Source: a virus. From it: a stretch of 25,048 bases of DNA. A program made the position numbers and the translations under genes. The stretch's first letter is position 1, and each line of letters starts with the position of its first letter. Positions 22,895-25,048 of this stretch are shown here, in pieces. The stretch covers positions 1 to 25,048 of the IMG/VR virus record IMGVR_UViG_3300037840_000065; one strand, written 5' to 3'. Under the pieces are notes generated by a model, which was not told the origin of the DNA, searched no databases, and saw only the letters and a program-made list of their open reading frames with translations.

Positions 22895-24123
22895 TAGAAC
22901 ACCACGGTCGCCGGTGCGATGACCAGCGGAACATACAAAATCGGGACGGCATTGAGCAGGCCGAGCAGTTCGACCGCGCTTGGCTGCGTGACAAACTCGT
23001 GCCAGAAATACCAGCCGGTGCGGAGCACGCCGGCCATGCCGGGGTTCTCGACGACGTACTCGCCGCCGAGGTGCATCCGGCACCATTCCGGCCCAGGCTC
23101 CGTCGAGAAAATCGCCATGCCGTCCGGGATCAGCTTGGCCAGGCTCGCGGACGCCGGCGCTGTGCCATAGCTAGGGTCGATGTCCGTGTTCAGCGCCAGC
23201 GCGTCATCGCAGAAATGCCACTCGATGCCGGGAATGCCAGTCAGCGTGGCTTTGAACTTGTTCGACGGTCCCGTGCCTCCGAAGCCGGCGTCCGGCAACT
23301 GCGTCCAGGTCGCAAACGGCGTATTCACGGCTCCGGCTGCATTGCGAATCTGCTGGTTGAGGATGATGCTCGTCCAGAGAGTGCTGTTGATCCAGATGTC
23401 CGTCATCGTGTACCTGGACAGCAGCGCGTAGGCGGCACGAATTGACTGGAGATCGCCGAGAATCGGCGCGTTCGGATTCTGCCAACCCACCGTGAGCAGG
23501 TTACCGCCGCCAATGTTTGTACCCATCTGGTTGGGCAATTGGCCCTTGTTGGTTGCCGGGATCAGGAAGTTAATCTGGAAGCCGAACTGCGTGGCCGACG
23601 GCGGCGTGAAGGACGGCAACCAGTTGTCGCCGACGACGATGAAGTACAGGCTGTCCCGCATCATGCCGGCGCCCATCATCTCGACCATGTTGTTGGCCTG
23701 CTCGCCAAGGAACGTGGTCTGGCGCTGGATGTAGTCCTTGCCACCTGCGTCAATGACGCTGTTCGGGCCGATCATCGGCGTGAGCTGCCCGAGGAACTCG
23801 TAGCCCAGCGAAATCTTCTGGTGATAGCGAGCGATGGAGATGTTGTTCGTCCCCATCGGGTTCTGCGCGACCGTGCCCGGACCCGTGCCAGGCGCGCGAC
23901 CCTTCATCGGCACGCGCGTATGGTCGAAGATGCGGTAACTCACCTGCCGCACGCTGCCCGAGCCGGGAATCGTGTTCGGCCCCGAGACCGTCACTGTCTC
24001 TGGGTCGAAGCTCATCGGCTGGAAGCCAAGCCACGACGCGAGCGGGCCACGGCCTTTCTTGAGACGGCTGATCACGTCCAAGATTACTTGCGGCTGGAGC
24101 AATTCAACCAGAGAAGCGGCCAT
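22894..24123 (-). CDS. Major capsid protein (gpE-type)
   Basis: This 409-residue protein has the order and size of a lambda gpE-like HK97-fold capsid subunit: an N-terminal helix (SLVELLQPQVILDVISRL), a loop region with YRIFDHTRVPMKGRAPG, a long helix (FLGEQANNMVEMMGAGMMRDSLYF), a spine-like segment QSIRAAYALLSRYTMTDIWINSTLW, and a C-terminal beta part. The gene follows a lambda-D-like decoration gene, as in the lambda D-E order. AGGGAG lies 8 bases before the ATG at 24123, a good site for a high-copy protein. The stop overlaps the next start as TAATG. Confidence 0.8.
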   Translation of the reverse strand: MAASLVELLQPQVILDVISRLKKGRGPLASWLGFQPMSFDPETVTVSGPNTIPGSGSVRQVSYRIFDHTRVPMKGRAPGTGPGTVAQNPMGTNNISIARYHQKISLGYEFLGQLTPMIGPNSVIDAGGKDYIQRQTTFLGEQANNMVEMMGAGMMRDSLYFIVVGDNWLPSFTPPSATQFGFQINFLIPATNKGQLPNQMGTNIGGGNLLTVGWQNPNAPILGDLQSIRAAYALLSRYTMTDIWINSTLWTSIILNQQIRNAAGAVNTPFATWTQLPDAGFGGTGPSNKFKATLTGIPGIEWHFCDDALALNTDIDPSYGTAPASASLAKLIPDGMAIFSTEPGPEWCRMHLGGEYVVENPGMAGVLRTGWYFWHEFVTQPSAVELLGLLNAVPILYVPLVIAPATVVF

Positions 24124-24164
24124 ATCGAAAACTCCCTAAGAAGCGTGTGATTCCTCTTGACCGC

Positions 24165-24950
24165 TTACGACACCGTGATGACGTTGGTGCCGGCCGAGTA
24201 ATTGACCGCGTACCACTTCGTACCGGCGGCGTTCGAGTACAGCTCCACGCCGCCGCCGATGAGCTGGACGCCTGTCTGGAAAGCCAGCGTGTTGGCGACG
24301 GCGTTATTGAATGCCACGATGTTGCCGCCCTCGAATGACGTGACCAGCAGGTTCTGGTTGGCCACGACGCGGAAGCCGAACTTGTAGCCGTTCAGGATCG
24401 GCGGCAGCGTGAACGTCACCGGGCCGGCGGCGCCGATGTTGTCGAAGTGCGTGAAGTTGTCTGTGGGTTGGATTGAGTAGTTGGCGATCTTCGAGACGAA
24501 GCTCAGCCACTCGTAATCTGCGTTGCCAGGCAGGTTGTCGTCGAAGATGAAGTGCGGTGCCATCTGCGCCCGCGCCTGATTGTCCAGACCGATGATCTTC
24601 GAGCCCTGCACACCACCCGAGACCATGACGCCGAAGAACTTGGCGACATTGACGCCGGTCAAGATGTCCTGCATGCGCAGGCCCTGGATCAGCACGCCGG
24701 CTGCAATCTGCGAACCATCGCTCGCTGTCGGGTTGTAGTTGACCCATTGCCCGGTGGCGAACTGCTTGCCAAGCAGCAGACCGGGGCGCAATTCCCACGT
24801 CGGCGAGTTGGTGGGATCGGCACAGGCGGCGCTGATGTATGCAGGAGCGAAGTAGCGCGGGTACGGCCCCCAAGCGAAGGCTTGCTCGAACGTCTCGACG
24901 ACGCCTTGCATGCCGGGGAGATTGGCGAATGAACTGCCGAAAAGCGCCAT
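24165..24950 (-). CDS. Capsid decoration protein, lambda gpD-like N-terminal part with extra C-terminal domain
   Basis: This 261-residue protein starts at the ATG at 24950 with GGAG 6 bases upstream; the TTG at 24962 would place the start in the ribosome-binding site itself. The segment WELRPGLLLGKQFATGQWVNYNP...SDGSQIAAGVLIQG is the core pattern of lambda head decoration proteins ('lrpG.ll.k...tG.y..y...adG...a.GvL'). The C-terminal third (GPVTFTLPPILNGYKFGFRVV ... GVELYSNAAGTKWYAVNY) is a beta-rich module seen appended to various phage virion proteins. It is followed by the major capsid gene. Trimers would stabilise the capsid at three-fold positions. The leader carries a hairpin. Confidence 0.75.
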   Translation of the reverse strand: MALFGSSFANLPGMQGVVETFEQAFAWGPYPRYFAPAYISAACADPTNSPTWELRPGLLLGKQFATGQWVNYNPTASDGSQIAAGVLIQGLRMQDILTGVNVAKFFGVMVSGGVQGSKIIGLDNQARAQMAPHFIFDDNLPGNADYEWLSFVSKIANYSIQPTDNFTHFDNIGAAGPVTFTLPPILNGYKFGFRVVANQNLLVTSFEGGNIVAFNNAVANTLAFQTGVQLIGGGVELYSNAAGTKWYAVNYSAGTNVITVS

Positions 24951-24956
24951 GGCTGA

Positions 24957-25004
24957 CTCCAAACGAAAAGGGGCCGCAGGTCTCGTTAGACCGCGACCCC
25001 CCTT
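24957..25004 (-). terminator. Terminator-like hairpin directly upstream of the decoration gene
   Basis: Read on the minus strand, AAGGGG...CGCGGTCT and AGACC...GCG...CCCCTT (25004-24968) pair around an AACG loop with small interior mismatches: GGTCT/AGACC, GCG/CGC and AAGGGG/CCCCTT. The stem is followed by TTTTCGTTTGG. This resembles a Rho-independent terminator. Its T-rich tail runs into the GGAG ribosome-binding site of the decoration gene, 6 bases from the ATG. Confidence 0.65.
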
Positions 25005-25019
25005 GAAAGGGCAGCGATG

Positions 25020-25046
25020 TCAAGGCATCTCATCGGGGATCAGCCG
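25020..25046 (-). CDS. Possible 3' end of an upstream minus-strand gene
   Basis: One minus-strand frame is open from the window edge and ends RLIPDEMP followed by TGA at 25022-25020, just before the terminator-like hairpin. Only eight codons are visible, so this is a weak suggestion. It would be the gene preceding the decoration gene, where a capsid maturation protease or scaffold is common. Confidence 0.25.
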   Translation of the reverse strand, partial: RLIPDEMP

Positions 25047-25048
25047 AC

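Noticed and set aside
24141-24166. Inverted repeat AAGCG...CGCTT between the decoration and capsid genes
   Set aside because: Only 5 bp with a 16-base loop and no T-run directly after the stem; too weak for a terminator.
25019-25024. Perfect TTGACA -35 box on the minus strand upstream of the decoration gene
   Set aside because: At 16-18 bases downstream the sequence is a G-run inside the hairpin with no -10-like element; its TGA also serves as a possible stop codon.
1-25048. tRNA genes, CRISPR arrays, insertion sequences, integrase or attachment sites
   Set aside because: No cloverleaf, regularly spaced repeat, transposase/integrase motif or flanking direct repeat was seen on either strand.

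Overview
The window is part of a tailed dsDNA bacteriophage (Caudoviricetes) genome, not a host chromosome. It is GC-rich (roughly 58-60% by eye) and almost fully coding. Neighbouring genes overlap by 1-4 bases (ATGA, TAATG, GTGA). A long minus-strand block carries recognisable virion genes: decoration protein, major capsid protein, connectors, a frameshifted tail-assembly gene, tail tube, tape measure, portal and an SPP1 gp7/Mu F-type minor head protein. A tape measure plus tube gene without a visible sheath suggests a siphovirus. The lipopolysaccharide-style heptose genes suggest a Gram-negative host. No terminase, lysis, replication, integrase, tRNA or CRISPR sequence was found.

Layout. 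Positions 1-5478 (plus strand) hold a six-gene sugar cassette: a two-domain GT9/heptosyltransferase-like protein (5' end outside the window), a class I SAM methyltransferase, a small CPxCG protein, a second, shortened paralog of the glycosyltransferase, a 63-residue unknown, and a compact bifunctional HldE/RfaE-like sugar kinase-nucleotidyltransferase. Positions 25046-5459 (minus strand, read right to left) hold the virion block. The capsid genes (24950-22133) and a beta-rich protein (22120-21395) are bracketed by two intrinsic-terminator-like hairpins. Connector, tail-assembly, tube and tape measure genes follow. Portal and minor head genes come only after the tail genes, which reverses the usual order. 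The minor head gene is translationally coupled to an FAD amine-oxidase-like enzyme. The block ends with four more genes, the last encoding a fibronectin type III virion-like protein that converges on the sugar cassette with a 20-base overlap.

A plus-strand single-motif LAGLIDADG homing endonuclease (8096-8731) interrupts the minus-strand block. Its ribosome-binding site lies in a 7-bp hairpin and its 3' end runs antisense to the end of the flavoenzyme gene.

Most notable ideas: (1) the phage seems to carry its own activated-heptose and transfer module; two virion proteins carry near-identical poly-Ser tracts that could be O-glycosylation targets (inference). (2) A T TTT TTT slippery site with an AAGGAG element 11 bases upstream, in the dnaX-like arrangement, predicts a 210-residue -1 frameshift product. 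(3) A flavoenzyme is embedded in the head operon. (4) Terminator-like hairpins sit directly against the ribosome-binding sites of virion genes, implying read-through or antitermination.
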